NCBI GenBank assembly: GCA_951812925.1 | Contig: OX638368.1 | Span: 2,852,001 to 2,916,000, forward strand | Source of the DNA: Calliopum simillimum | Lineage: Eukaryota > Arthropoda > Insecta > Diptera > Lauxaniidae | Length of the DNA stretch: 64,000 nt | Direction: 5' to 3' | Part shown: positions 28,101-34,079 of the stretch, piece by piece | How the letters are laid out: every line of letters begins with the position of its first letter | Numbering within the stretch: the first letter of the stretch is position 1 | The notes under the pieces: generated by a model | What the model was told of the DNA's origin: nothing | Seen by the model: only the letters and a program-made list of their open reading frames with translations | Database searches by the model: none | Position numbers and translations under genes: made by a program

Positions 28101-29922
28101 CCAACGGGAACAAATGAAGCTGCTTCCAAAAAGAGCGCAATAGAAGCACATCTCTGGCAGCATACAAAATTTTCCAAATTCTATTTTTTTTTTTTATTTC
28201 TTATAAAAGTTAATAAATCTACCAAAAGTTAGAAAAAAAGTAATTTTTGTGAAATGGAACATCAAATTTTGAAAAACTTCCACTGAAGCGCATTTCATAT
28301 GCTTCCCAATGTGTGCTTCCACGGAAGCGTATTTGAAGCGTATTTCATGTGCTTCTGAAGATGTGCATCTCCGCTAGGACATGCTGTGTTAAAAAAGATA
28401 AGCAGTGGGAACAGCACTGGAAGCAGCTTCTAGCTTCCCTAGAAGCGCAACAGAAGTCGTTTCAATGCTCTTCCGTTTCCCGTTGGGTTATTACATTTTC
28501 ACGAATAAAATACGCTGTAAATAAAAGCAAAGTGAAATTAAAGCTTTGTTCAAGTTATTCTGAATCTCTGGAGACTTTCGATATTTTTCGATAGTATCTG
28601 GCAATCATCGTTTTTTCAGTGTTTACGAATACTTTCCCATAGTTTCAGATTCTTGCCGAATTTTTCAATAAATTCCGATTTTTGCAGTTATTTCCGATGT
28701 TTTTCGATAATTTAACAAAAAGGCATTTTTCCAATTTTTTCGAAATCGGACAGTAAAATGGCGCCTAAAAGCAGTTTTTTGACAATATCTCGCTAACGGT
28801 GACATCATGTACCCATTTGAGGCTTATCACAGCAACACTCCTTTAATTAAGGGGGGCTTCTCATGTAACACGTCAAAAAGTAGTTGTTTTTCCGGATTTT
28901 TTTTCACTCGGAAAATAAAAACACACACAAATAATTTTTTGCATATATTTAAGAACATGTTTGAACTATAAAAAAAGCATTTTTTCAAAAACTAAAATGA
29001 CAAAATGGCGGACTTATTAAATGTCGCGTGTGGCGTGACGCGGCTGACGGATTTATCGCGGTACATTGTAGAGCCCAAAGTTTTTATCTGAAACATAAAA
29101 CAAAATTTTTTTATTATTCAGCAGGGTTCCCCTGAGTGCATGAATGTCTGCAACTCCAAAAAATTCGATTCTACAATATTGAAATCACGTCTTGAAAAAA
29201 AAGTGCTATTTTTTCGTCATTTTTTGTCGCTAAATGGGGCTAAAAAGTGTATAAAATAACTTTTTTTCCACAATTTCAGACATTCATGCACTCGTTCAAT
29301 TTATAATCTGCAAAACACTTTTTAGAAATCAAAAATCGGTTAAGTAGTTTTTTCGCAATCGTGTACCGCGATTTTAAAACCATAGTTTTGAGAAAAAACG
29401 ATTTAAAGTTTGAGTTAGTGCGCCAAATCGCACACAAAGCGCGCCCGAGCGCGCTGGTTCAATCAACCATATTTTCCATAATATTTAGAGTTGAGTCATG
29501 AAACTTTGGAAATATACTCCCAAGACGTTATTCTATCAACCTATGAAAAAAAAAATCGATTTTTTGAAAATTTTACATGAGAAGCCCCCCTTAAATTATT
29601 TTCCTTTTCTAATTTGATTTTCCACTTCTTTTTTTTTTTTTTTAAGCTGCGCAAAGCCATTGAAGACATTAACAGCAATAGTTTTGTAGTACAAAGTCAA
29701 GAAAAAGACGAAGAAAAGCCGCCACTAGAGAAACCGCTGCTGCATGAAGCAAGTGATAAAGAAGTCCATAATACTGTAACTTCTATGGACTCAGCATTAT
29801 CGAATTCGGATAATTGTTCGGATATTGAATTAGAGAATATAAAGTTACAAGAAAAAATACAGCAACAACAACAACAACAACCGCAACAAATTATGCCATC
29901 TAGTGAAAGCAGAAAAGATTAA
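4036..29922 (+). CDS. ClC-a: CLC-2 type voltage-gated chloride channel ClC-a (16 exons, gene-level entry)
   Basis: Plasma-membrane chloride channel of the CLC family, closest to animal CLC-2 and fly ClC-a. Joining the sixteen exons gives an unbroken frame of 1006 codons in which every splice phase agrees and nearly every junction is AG/GT. Family signatures are intact: GSGIPE (about residues 135-140), GKEGP with the gating glutamate near 179, GIFIP (about 429-433), then two C-terminal CBS domains (about 550-615 and 868-925) separated by a linker. The glutamate argues for a working channel. The first exon opens with [10 protein letters not shown], which sits 20 or so residues inside vertebrate CLC-2, so this Met may be internal and a further 5' exon may lie upstream or outside the window. 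Introns are large and filled with transposons; the gene converges with Lk6. Confidence 0.93.
4375..4596 (-). pseudogene. Jockey-like non-LTR reverse transcriptase fragment
   Basis: Two minus-strand frames carry RT landmarks: [20 protein letters not shown], then [18 protein letters not shown], then, after a frameshift, [20 protein letters not shown]. These match the start of the RT domain of Jockey-clade retrotransposons (GPDGIP, FPxxWK, PxHKSG). It is broken by the frameshift and truncated on its 5' side by insertion of the foldback at 4597. Confidence 0.8.
4597..5621. mobile_element. Foldback DNA transposon, CACTGT ends, GATAA target duplication
   Basis: Starts CACTGTTCGACAC and ends ATGTACAGTG. 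It is flanked on both sides by GATAA (4592-4596 and 5622-5626), a perfect 5 bp target-site duplication. Arms of about 300-380 bp (for example about 4663-4965 against 5281-5585) are imperfect reverse complements; the loop has no ORF. CACTGT ends plus 5 bp duplication recall Transib-type elements, but no transposase supports this. It is inserted into the RT fragment at 4375-4596. Confidence 0.8.
6293..6458 (+). CDS. ClC-a: ClC-a exon b (first membrane helix)
   Basis: Encodes [12 protein letters not shown], then [17 protein letters not shown] and the first hydrophobic helix, ending ICTN (166 bp, ends phase 1). Acceptor ATTTTCAG, donor G/GTAATT. Confidence 0.92.
6526..6654 (+). CDS. ClC-a: ClC-a exon c (helices B-C)
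   Basis: Encodes [20 protein letters not shown] and the hydrophobic run up to LIAPQSI, splitting the GSGIPE glycine with the next exon (129 bp). Acceptor GTTGATTAG, donor G/GTAAGT. Confidence 0.92.
7386..8066. mobile_element. Nested repeat with CCCGATCAAAAAAA terminal inverted repeats
   Basis: Left end CCCGATCAAAAAAA and right end TTTTTTTGATCGGG are exact inverses. Both subterminal regions carry several short palindromes of the type ATATCAAAATGATATC. No target duplication was resolved and no coding region was seen. Confidence 0.65.
7516..7790 (+). repeat. Two-copy direct repeat inside the nested element
   Basis: The segment at about 7523-7625 (GACGAACGCGCAGCCAATTT to AAAACCGACACTCCATTCA) is repeated at about 7671-7775 with small changes (GCGGACGCGCAACCAATTTT). 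It is a simple tandem-like duplication with a roughly 148-base offset. Confidence 0.7.
10386..11130 (+). repeat. Dispersed repeat with about 155-base internal tandem units
   Basis: The first part matches the minus-strand repeat at 2753-3075. From about 10740, blocks containing CCAAATTTGACTCAGACACT, AGAGGGCG and TATAAGCAAAAGCTTT recur two to three times at roughly 155-base spacing. There is no coding frame; it fills part of the 5 kb ClC-a intron. Confidence 0.6.
10498..10553 (+). repeat. GGCTGGCTGGGTAGCT minisatellite
   Basis: Tandem GGCTGGCTGGGTAGCT units (about three copies) following TGGGTGGGTGG. The Ser/Pro/Thr-rich frames over it are translations of the repeat. Confidence 0.85.
11683..11816 (+). 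CDS. ClC-a: ClC-a exon d (GSGIPE selectivity loop)
   Basis: Begins [20 protein letters not shown] and ends [10 protein letters not shown], so the gating glutamate is the last codon before the intron (134 bp, phase 0 end). Acceptor TTTCAACTAG, donor GAA/GTAAGT. The preceding intron is about 5 kb and holds the 2.4 kb TA-flanked element. Confidence 0.95.
11991..12147 (+). CDS. ClC-a: ClC-a exon e (GPFVHIAS and following helices)
   Basis: Begins [17 protein letters not shown], completing GKEGP, and ends [14 protein letters not shown] (157 bp, ends phase 1). I chose the donor at G/GTACGT because the GTAAGC four bases later would break the frame into VLFSIEV. Confidence 0.93.
12220..12430 (+). CDS. 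ClC-a: ClC-a exon f ([18 protein letters not shown])
   Basis: Encodes [19 protein letters not shown], the conserved WRGFFAA helix and an extracellular loop ending [13 protein letters not shown] (211 bp, ends phase 2). Acceptor CTTTTACTGCAG, donor GG/GTAAGT. Confidence 0.95.
12494..12595 (+). CDS. ClC-a: ClC-a exon g
   Basis: Encodes [20 protein letters not shown] and a basic [13 protein letters not shown] tail (102 bp). Acceptor TTTCTTTGAAG, donor AAAAA/GTAAGT. A 310 bp MITE sits just downstream in the intron. Confidence 0.92.
12621..12930. mobile_element. 310 bp MITE with GGAAAGAAC ends, TAC flanks
   Basis: Starts GGAAAGAAACAACCCCCAAT and ends CATTAGTCGTTCTTTCC, with TAC on both sides (12618-12620, 12931-12933). 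Inside, the phrase AACGCCCAAA / TTTGGGCGTTA is repeated many times in both orientations. It lies in the intron between ClC-a exons g and h. Confidence 0.75.
13116..13350 (+). CDS. ClC-a: ClC-a exon h (helices J-M region)
   Basis: Encodes [20 protein letters not shown], the loop with [15 protein letters not shown], and a hydrophobic segment ending CYSIFT (235 bp, ends phase 0). NFT is a possible N-glycosylation site in the extracellular loop. Acceptor CTTCTTATAG, donor ACG/GTGAGT. Confidence 0.93.
13417..14069 (+). CDS. ClC-a: ClC-a exon i (GIFIP filter, last helices, CBS1)
   Basis: Largest exon (653 bp). It encodes [20 protein letters not shown], the [19 protein letters not shown] helix, [20 protein letters not shown] and KKLPYLPDL, then the first CBS domain from about VEDFMVRDV to KMIEKHIG. 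It ends in a charged coiled-coil-like stretch ([15 protein letters not shown]). Confidence 0.96.
14130..14565 (+). CDS. ClC-a: ClC-a exon j (inter-CBS linker)
   Basis: Encodes [56 protein letters not shown] and a Ser/Thr-Pro rich linker ending SKKVQL (436 bp, ends phase 0). KTNSF and the several SP/TP sites are candidate phosphorylation sites. The acceptor is GCTTTACAG and the donor TTG/GTAAGT. Confidence 0.93.
14679..14729 (+). CDS. ClC-a: ClC-a micro-exon k (51 nt, possible cassette)
   Basis: Encodes [17 protein letters not shown] between AG at 14677-14678 and GTAAAT. It is 17 codons, phase 0 on both sides, so it could be included or skipped without shifting the frame. Its acidic, Ser-rich content suits the inter-CBS linker. 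Confidence 0.7.
15413..15795. mobile_element. CCCAACGGG-ended MITE, copy 1
   Basis: Begins CCCAACGGGAAGAAATGAAG and ends CGTTTCCCGTTGGG. It is nearly identical in length and order to copy 2 at 28100-28487. The interior repeats GAAGCG/GCTTCC words (GGAAGCGTATTTAAAGCG, GCTTCTGAAGATGTGCATC). No target duplication is clear. Confidence 0.85.
16195..16239 (+). CDS. ClC-a: Candidate ClC-a micro-exon l (45 nt)
   Basis: Encodes [15 protein letters not shown] between TTATAAG and GTAAGT; 15 codons, phase 0 on both sides. It was inferred from splice signals, open frame and linker-like composition only. RNA evidence is lacking. Confidence 0.5.
16392..17298. mobile_element. TA-flanked inverted-repeat element, GGGGTCTGCACAAGACATC ends
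   Basis: Starts GGGGTCTGCACAAGACATC and ends GATGTCTTGTGTAGGCCCC, with TA on both sides. The subterminal parts are also inverted matches. Flanks GATGTGTGC and ATGTGTGTACC suggest insertion into another repeat bearing TGTACCTTGGTCC. No coding capacity was seen. Confidence 0.75.
17301..18630. repeat. Repeat with iterated TGTACCTTGGACCAC words
   Basis: GTGTACCTTGATCCAC at 17305-17320, TGTACCTTGGACCAC at 17496-17510, and the inverse GTCCAAGGTACACAC at 18611-18625. A further copy, TGTACCTTGGTCCGC, lies near 4341. A Helitron at 17624-18437 interrupts it. Class unknown. Confidence 0.5.
17624..18437 (+). mobile_element. Non-autonomous Helitron with four 122-base internal repeats
   Basis: Starts TCTATATATATAAAAATG followed by TGTGTGTCTG repeats, and ends GAAGCGGGCAAAGAAGGCTAGT. 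A 5' TC and a 3' CTAGT (CTRRT) are Helitron termini. Between them, CAAAACGAAGAATATCTAGG recurs near 17797, 17923, 18044 and 18166. It has no Rep/helicase. The base after CTAGT is C, not the usual T. Confidence 0.75.
18900..19645 (+). pseudogene. Non-LTR retrotransposon 3' remnant: RNase H and C-terminal zinc knuckle
   Basis: From about 18930 the plus strand reads [14 protein letters not shown] residues, a stop, then [43 protein letters not shown] and [20 protein letters not shown], the RNase H core of I/Jockey-type elements. A second frame at 19436-19642 gives [17 protein letters not shown] and [18 protein letters not shown], the downstream Cys/His motif. Stops and a frameshift show it is dead. 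Confidence 0.85.
20186..21257. mobile_element. TA-flanked element with GGGGTAAGTGGGGTAAAGTG ends
   Basis: Left end GGGGTAAGTGGGGTAAAG is exactly inverted at the right end (CTTTACCCCACTTACCCC), with TA on both sides. The word GGGGTAAAGTGGGAA recurs at about 20196, 20213 and 20556 and, inverted, at 21041 and 21234. Length is 1.07 kb. The TA target and the C-terminal ORF below fit a pogo/Tc1-type DNA transposon remnant. Confidence 0.8.
20724..20957 (+). pseudogene. C-terminal transposase-like remnant with PHD-like Cys4-His-Cys3 finger
   Basis: After an in-frame TAG (20721) the frame reads a Lys/Ala-rich stretch, [51 protein letters not shown] and stop. The spacing C-x2-C-x6-C-x4-C-x4-H-x2-C-x9-C-x2-C fits a PHD-type zinc finger. 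Basic tail plus finger plus acidic end resembles the C-terminus of DDE transposases in insect elements (inference). The upstream body is lost or frameshifted. Confidence 0.6.
21487..21534 (+). CDS. ClC-a: Candidate ClC-a micro-exon m (48 nt)
   Basis: Encodes [16 protein letters not shown] between a pyrimidine-rich TTCGCTGCAAG acceptor and GTAGGT; 16 codons, phase 0 on both sides. A longer form using the AG at 21432-21433 would also be open. Tentative. Confidence 0.45.
21896..21931 (+). CDS. ClC-a: ClC-a micro-exon n (36 nt)
   Basis: Encodes [12 protein letters not shown] between ACACCCAG and GTATGT; 12 codons, phase 0. Its last residues VQL repeat the end of exon j (KKVQL), so either exon can join cleanly to PRERVIDM. 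This supports mutually compatible splice forms. Confidence 0.6.
22001..24582. mobile_element. CACAGTAAAA-ended element inserted in the Helitron
   Basis: Starts CACAGTAAAAATTTTAGTTT and ends AACTATAATTTTTTACTGTG, flanked by TATA on both sides. The left part (22001-22294) and right part (24222-24582) are AT-rich with AAAACTTTTTC-type words and are separated by the inserted palindrome at 22295-24221. Confidence 0.7.
22295..24221. mobile_element. 1.9 kb palindrome with GAAAGTGGAATAAGTCCA words
   Basis: Ends AATTGAATGGG / CCCATTCAATT. Arms of about 750 bp (about 22475-23225 and 23470-24205) are reverse complements with few changes; the loop at 23230-23465 is TTGTTGTT-rich. GAAAGTGGAATAAGTCCA occurs at 22315 and 22479 and inverted near 22674, 23996 and 24185. 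It has no ORF over 60 codons. It lies in a ClC-a intron, so it would be transcribed. Confidence 0.8.
25195..25428 (+). CDS. ClC-a: ClC-a exon o (CBS2)
   Basis: Encodes [20 protein letters not shown], then [40 protein letters not shown] and VVGLKE (234 bp, phase 0 both ends). This is the second CBS domain and is highly conserved with CLC-2. Acceptor TTTTTTTAG, donor GAA/GTAAGT. Confidence 0.96.
25553..25745 (+). repeat. Single diverged end of the GAAAGTGGAATAAGTCCA element
   Basis: Reads GAATGGGTTTTTTTTTTGAAAG, then TGGAATCAGCCCA, AAGCGTTAATTAACTGGTTAG and TTTTACCACTGTAAATT, following the order of the arm at 22299 and 22479-22630. Only one arm is present. Further 3' (about 25830) CGATCAGCTAGGATTTC matches a block of the 31466-32425 foldback. 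Confidence 0.6.
25952..28029. mobile_element. 2.1 kb near-perfect palindrome with CACGGTGGT ends
   Basis: Arms of about 1.0 kb (25952-26955 and 27024-28029) are reverse complements with only a few changes; the loop is about 70 bases. Ends are CACGGTGGTTTTTAAAAAA and its inverse, flanked by TGTG on both sides. CACGGTG ends resemble Transib termini, but the flanks look like 4 rather than 5 bases and no transposase is present. Mirror ORFs (92 codons each) are palindrome artefacts. It lies in the ClC-a intron before the last exon. Confidence 0.88.
26110..26255. repeat. TATA/CATA-rich microsatellite in palindrome arm (mirror at about 27730-27875)
   Basis: Alternating ATATGTATATACGTACATAT blocks end in (CATA)n. 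The same block is present inverted in the other arm, giving long self-complementary TA runs within each arm as well as between arms. Confidence 0.8.
28100..28487. mobile_element. CCCAACGGG-ended MITE, copy 2
   Basis: Same order as copy 1 from CCCAACGGGAACAAATGAAG to TTCCGTTTCCCGTTGGG, with scattered substitutions. The two copies sit in different ClC-a introns in the same orientation, which confirms the boundaries. Confidence 0.87.
28851..29590. mobile_element. TTAA-flanked element with GGGGGGCTTCTCATGTAA ends (piggyBac-like target)
   Basis: Starts GGGGGGCTTCTCATGTAA and ends TTACATGAGAAGCCCCCC (exact inverses of 18 bases), with TTAA on both sides (28847-28850, 29591-29594). 740 bp, no transposase frame. 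A TTAA target is the hallmark of piggyBac. The interior near 29440 is unusually GC-rich (GCGCGCCCGAGCGCGC). Confidence 0.82.
29647..29922 (+). CDS. ClC-a: ClC-a terminal exon p
   Basis: Encodes [20 protein letters not shown] and an acidic, Ser-rich tail with a short Gln run (QQQQQQPQQ), ending ESRKD and TAA (92 codons with stop). LRKAIE completes CBS2. The acceptor follows a long T tract (TTTTTTTTTTTTTAAG). Confidence 0.94.
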   Translation: MRKAIEDINSNSFVVQSQEKDEEKPPLEKPLLHEASDKEVHNTVTSMDSALSNSDNCSDIELENIKLQEKIQQQQQQQPQQIMPSSESRKD

Positions 29923-30530
29923 AAATACGAGTGAATACTAAGCTTAATGAGAATATGTACACCTAGTTATTAACTATTAAAAATATTTAATATTTAACTA
30001 TAAACTAAGTCAAATGAATATTTATAAATATGTAATATTATAGTTATCAATTATAAATCTAATTTTATTTAATGATTACTTTATCGAAAGGGCCGATTTT
30101 TAGTGGTTTGCCAAAATGTATCCTCAATATGCAGTTCTTTTTTTACATTTGAAACGATGATTGTTCAAAACCCACATGTAGAATTACGTTTAGACGAAAC
30201 ATATGGGGTTTTAACAATCATCGAATCATCAGGTAATATTTTTTTTTTTTCTAATTTGGCAAAGGAAATTTTTTTTAAGCAATCTGAAAACCGCCCTAGA
30301 CAACATACATACGTATAGAGAAATTTATTTTGTAAGTTTTTAAGTAAAAACTAAGATTGACTTTATGAAGGTATTATTGTCGCTGTGAAATAACTAAAGC
30401 AAAATAAAAGAATGACTTATATGCAAATTTCAAAATTGTAATAAACAATATATTCGTAAATTTATCACATTATGGGGGGAATGTATCAGCAAACAAATCA
30501 CGGGATATTTCAATAAAATAAATAATTTTT
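29923..30530 (+). other. ClC-a 3' flank / likely 3' UTR, no other gene
   Basis: AT-rich sequence after the stop with several AATAAA strings. No competing frame looks like a gene. Confidence 0.5.
30403..30408 (+). promoter_or_regulatory. Candidate ClC-a polyadenylation signal AATAAA
   Basis: An AATAAA hexamer about 480 bases after the ClC-a stop, in AT-rich DNA that looks like 3' UTR. Other AATAAA strings lie nearby (about 30440 and 30511), so the site used is unknown. Confidence 0.35.
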
Positions 30531-30539
30531 GGGGAGTTT

Positions 30540-31440
30540 TAGAGAAACAAAATTAGATAAAACATTGAGGAAAAAGATTTACACTGGAGAAAGTTGGGGG
30601 AGCCAAAATCATACAAAAAGTCTGAAAATGTTGAACCATTTCGGGTATTAAAGGAATTACACAAAGCAACAATGATTTTGCGGCATAGGGTTTCAGAATC
30701 GATTTCGAGTAATCATGGTTCACTGAATGCGAAAATAACATCAGATTCGTCGAATTGACTCTAGTTTTCCAGATATTTTTGTTCAAAAATAGCTGTTTTG
30801 AAGCATATTTAATGTAGTCTTACACTTACAGTAGACAGTGCAATAAATTTTTGTTAATGTAATCGAAAAGGCTTAACGTTTCTCATCAAAATTTACCTTT
30901 TAACTTTTCCGAGTAGATCCTTACTTTTCGAGTAATCAATAATTGAAGCTGTAGTATTTCAACTCCATTCAAAAGACTAATTTATTTTTTTTTTTGCGGC
31001 ATTAGTTTTTTAGTTAATCCTGATTCACTGCGGTTATTAAATACTAATGGTATGGTTTGTTTGTCTGAATTGACTCTAGTTCTACAGAACTCCTTGCACA
31101 AAAGAAAATAGCTGTTTTGTTTGTATGGAGTTGAATTTGGTGATAACTCAAAAAGTAAGGAACTAATTGGAAAAGTTTAAAGGTAAGGTTAAACGAGGAG
31201 GGGTATGACTTTTTGATGCCGTTAACGAAAGTAAATTACACTGTTTGCTGTGAGTGTTATACTTAATCAAATATGCCTCCAAACAGCTATTTTTGCACTT
31301 TTAAGCAAGGATATCTAGAGAACTAGAGTCAATCTTGAGAAGTAAATTATACCATAGGTAACGGATGACCTTGGTAAATCTGAATTTACTAACAGATGTA
31401 AGGCCGCAGAAATAAAAAATGTTTTTGTGGCAATGTGTTA
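30540..31440. repeat. Foldback with GAATTGACTCTAGTT repeats
   Basis: The left region about 30760-30970 is inverted at about 31095-31350 (AAAATAGCTGTTTTG against CAAACAGCTATTTTTGC; TTTTCCGAGTAGATCCTTAC against GTAAGGAACTAATTGGAAAA). GAATTGACTCTAGTT also occurs as a direct repeat near 30754 and 31068. End motifs and target duplication are not resolved. Confidence 0.6.
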
Positions 31441-31465
31441 TTTTTCGGTTTTGTTCCCTCCCACA

Positions 31466-32425
31466 CACGGTGGTCTTGAACAGTCGATAGGTTTTTTGGC
31501 TATGTGGAGAAAATCTGTGAATGGGGTTTCATTTGTATGAGCTTAGTGGTCTGGAAAATGCAAACCCCGAAATCGTAGCTGATCATCCCCGCGAAATATC
31601 GCAAAAATACATATCCCATATAAAAAAAAAAATCGGAAAAAAAACGCAACAAACAAATATAAAAATAGTTATATTGAATGTATTTTGCATTGCTGAATCT
31701 GAATCCGGCCTTAAAATTGCTATATCTCATACGGTTTTTGAGATATCGTAGCCTAAACAAGGAAAAAAGACCGTTTTTGCTATATTTTGAAGCTATATAA
31801 CTAGAATATAAAACATTCATACGCAAAATTCAATACATTATCTGAAAGTTTCAATCTTTTCCTTTAAAACCGCATTTAAATTATGTCAATAGCTTAATTT
31901 TTCTCTGAAATATCGTAGACTGAAATAATGACAAAACATGTTTTTTGCATTTTTTTAACTTTTTAGGTTAGAATATCTCCGAGAAAAATAAAGATATCGA
32001 CATTATTTGAATTAGGCTTAGAAGATTTATTAAAGTTTTCCTTTTCTGCATCAGAATTTTCGGATATACGTCCTGTTATATAGCTCCGAAACACAGTAAT
32101 AAAACATAGCGTCGGCTTTTTTTCCTCGTTTAGGCTAAGATATCTCAAAAACCGTATAAGATAAAGCAATTCTAAGGCCGGATTCGGATTCAGCATTGCA
32201 AAATGCATTAAAAATAACTATTTTTATATTTGTTTCTTGCGTTTTTTTTGTCTGAATTTTTTTTATTTTATATGGGATATGTATTTTTGCGATATTTCGC
32301 GGGGATGATCAGCTACGATTTCGGGGTTTGCATTTTTCAGACCACTAAGCTAATACAAATGAAACCCCATTCACAGATTTTCTCCACATATTCAAAAAAC
32401 CTATCGACTGTTCAAGAGCACCGTG
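31466..32425. mobile_element. Foldback with CACGGTG ends, same family as 25952-28029
   Basis: Starts CACGGTGGTCTTGAACAGTC and ends GACTGTTCAAGAGCACCGTG; CACA flanks both sides. About 170-base outer arms are inverted copies (AATCGTAGCTGATCATCCCC on the left, inverse on the right). Interior blocks such as GAATTGC...GAGATATC match the 25952-28029 element. No transposase. Confidence 0.82.
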
Positions 32426-32439
32426 CACAGTGTTCTTAA

Positions 32440-34064
32440 CACATTGACTGCCAGACCAATTTTTGTACTGTTTTCAGGGTGCCGAGATTTTTATTTTTTA
32501 CTTTCTAGTTTTATATGAAATAACAGTGATTGTTACGTGTTTACTTGCGTTTCTACAACTTTTGGAAGTCCTAGAAAAGATTTTGTCCTGACTATTGAAT
32601 ACACAGGACCACAAAATAAAAAATAAGTCTTGTAGTAGAAAGTTGAGGTATTATACGGTATGGTTTTCAATGTGCTAAAAACGAATGCGAGGTCAGAATT
32701 TAATAGCCTTGCTTAAAGTTGCAGAAAACGCTGTTTTCAGCCTTATGGTGCAGTTCCAGGAAATGTGGTCGTTCCATTTTTTCAATGACATCGAATAGCC
32801 ACAATCTTCCTTATAAAACTATGCCTTCAAACATTTCCGATTGGACTCTTACTTTTAGAGTTATTTACCTTTGAAGTAAAGGGTTATCATTTTTATATGT
32901 TAAATTGATTTTACGCTAAAAATATAATGAAGTGCTTCGTATGGGGGTTGAGATACATTGACTTCAAACGGTGATATCTCGGGAAGTAAAAGTCCAATCG
33001 AAAAAATTAGATGGTTTAGTTTTATAAGAAAGATTATAGCTATTCGATGCCATTGAAAAAATGGAACTACATCGTTTCCTGGAACTGCACCATATGCCTG
33101 AAAATAGCGCATTCTCCAACTTCAAGCAAGGATAATTCAAAATCTGAGGTCGATAGCTAAATTCTAACCTCGGATTTGTTTTTAGTACATCAAAAACCAT
33201 ACCGTTTGGTACCTCAACTTTCAACTACAAGACTTATTTTTTATTTTGTGGTCCTGTGATCTCATAGCCACGGCACCCTATGTAAAGATAGACGTCTATC
33301 TGTTTGCTAAGTGCCATGGCTATTATTTTCAATAGCCAGAAAGAAGAAAGAAGTGTTATAAAGTTAGCAGTACTGTATATAAATATATATGGTACGTTTT
33401 ATGTCAACCGGCCACCTCCATCGCGAGAATTTGTGGGGACGGAAAATAAAGTTTTGGATCCCAAAATTTTCGTTTTTTTAAAAGCTTTCGAAAGCCCAGC
33501 GGCGCTTTTAAAAATTTCAGTATGGCGACGTTGTAAAATGCGCCGAAAAGGGGCGTAAAAATAAATTTTTTTTTAATATTTCCACGTAAATTTCATCACC
33601 CGGGGGTTTTGGGGGTCGCTGATCACGAATCGGAAGCTAGAATTTGAGAATTCTTAAATCCAAGATGGCGAATGCACACATTGTGGGAAAATACTAATTA
33701 TTGACCAAGTCGAAAAAATAAAGCTAGAGTTGTTTAATATTAAGGTATGCACTGTTGGAGAACCCTAGCGTTATTTTTTCGACTTCTGGCTATTAGAATT
33801 TTCTCAAAGTGAAATAGTTTTTATTATTTATCAAAATAAATGTCTATAAAATCTAAGCAAACCACAAACTCATCAAACCAAGTTCACTTAGCACTGAGAC
33901 TGGTACTAGTCTTTCCATTTTGTATTGAATTTTGTTTCTAGAGGCTATGCATTTTTCATGACGAGGCAAAATAACAAAAAACTACTGGCTATGGAAATCC
34001 ATAGGCACAAGCCTGAATGAAACTGTACTGGCTATTGAAATCAATAGCCATTGCAGTCAATGTG
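32440..34064. mobile_element. TTAA-flanked 1.6 kb piggyBac-like non-autonomous element
   Basis: TTAA (32436-32439) then CACATTGACTGCCA; right end TTGCAGTCAATGTG then TTAA (34065-34068). TTAA target and CACATTGACTGCC ends fit piggyBac-like elements. No DDD transposase frame. The interior repeats the palindromic phrase GGCTATTGAAATCAATAGCC (near 33318 and 34031) and contains a separate foldback at 32600-33260. Confidence 0.82.
32600..33260. repeat. Foldback inside the piggyBac-like element
   Basis: TAGTAGAAAGTTGAGGTATT (about 32633) and its inverse AGGTACCTCAACTTTCAACTA (about 33205), with GGTGCAGTTCCAGG against CCTGGAACTGCACC further in. The loop is about 90 bases around 32890-32980 and carries two opposed GATATCTC/CCAATCG blocks. 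Confidence 0.75.
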
Positions 34065-34079
34065 TTAAAAGGCAGGATT

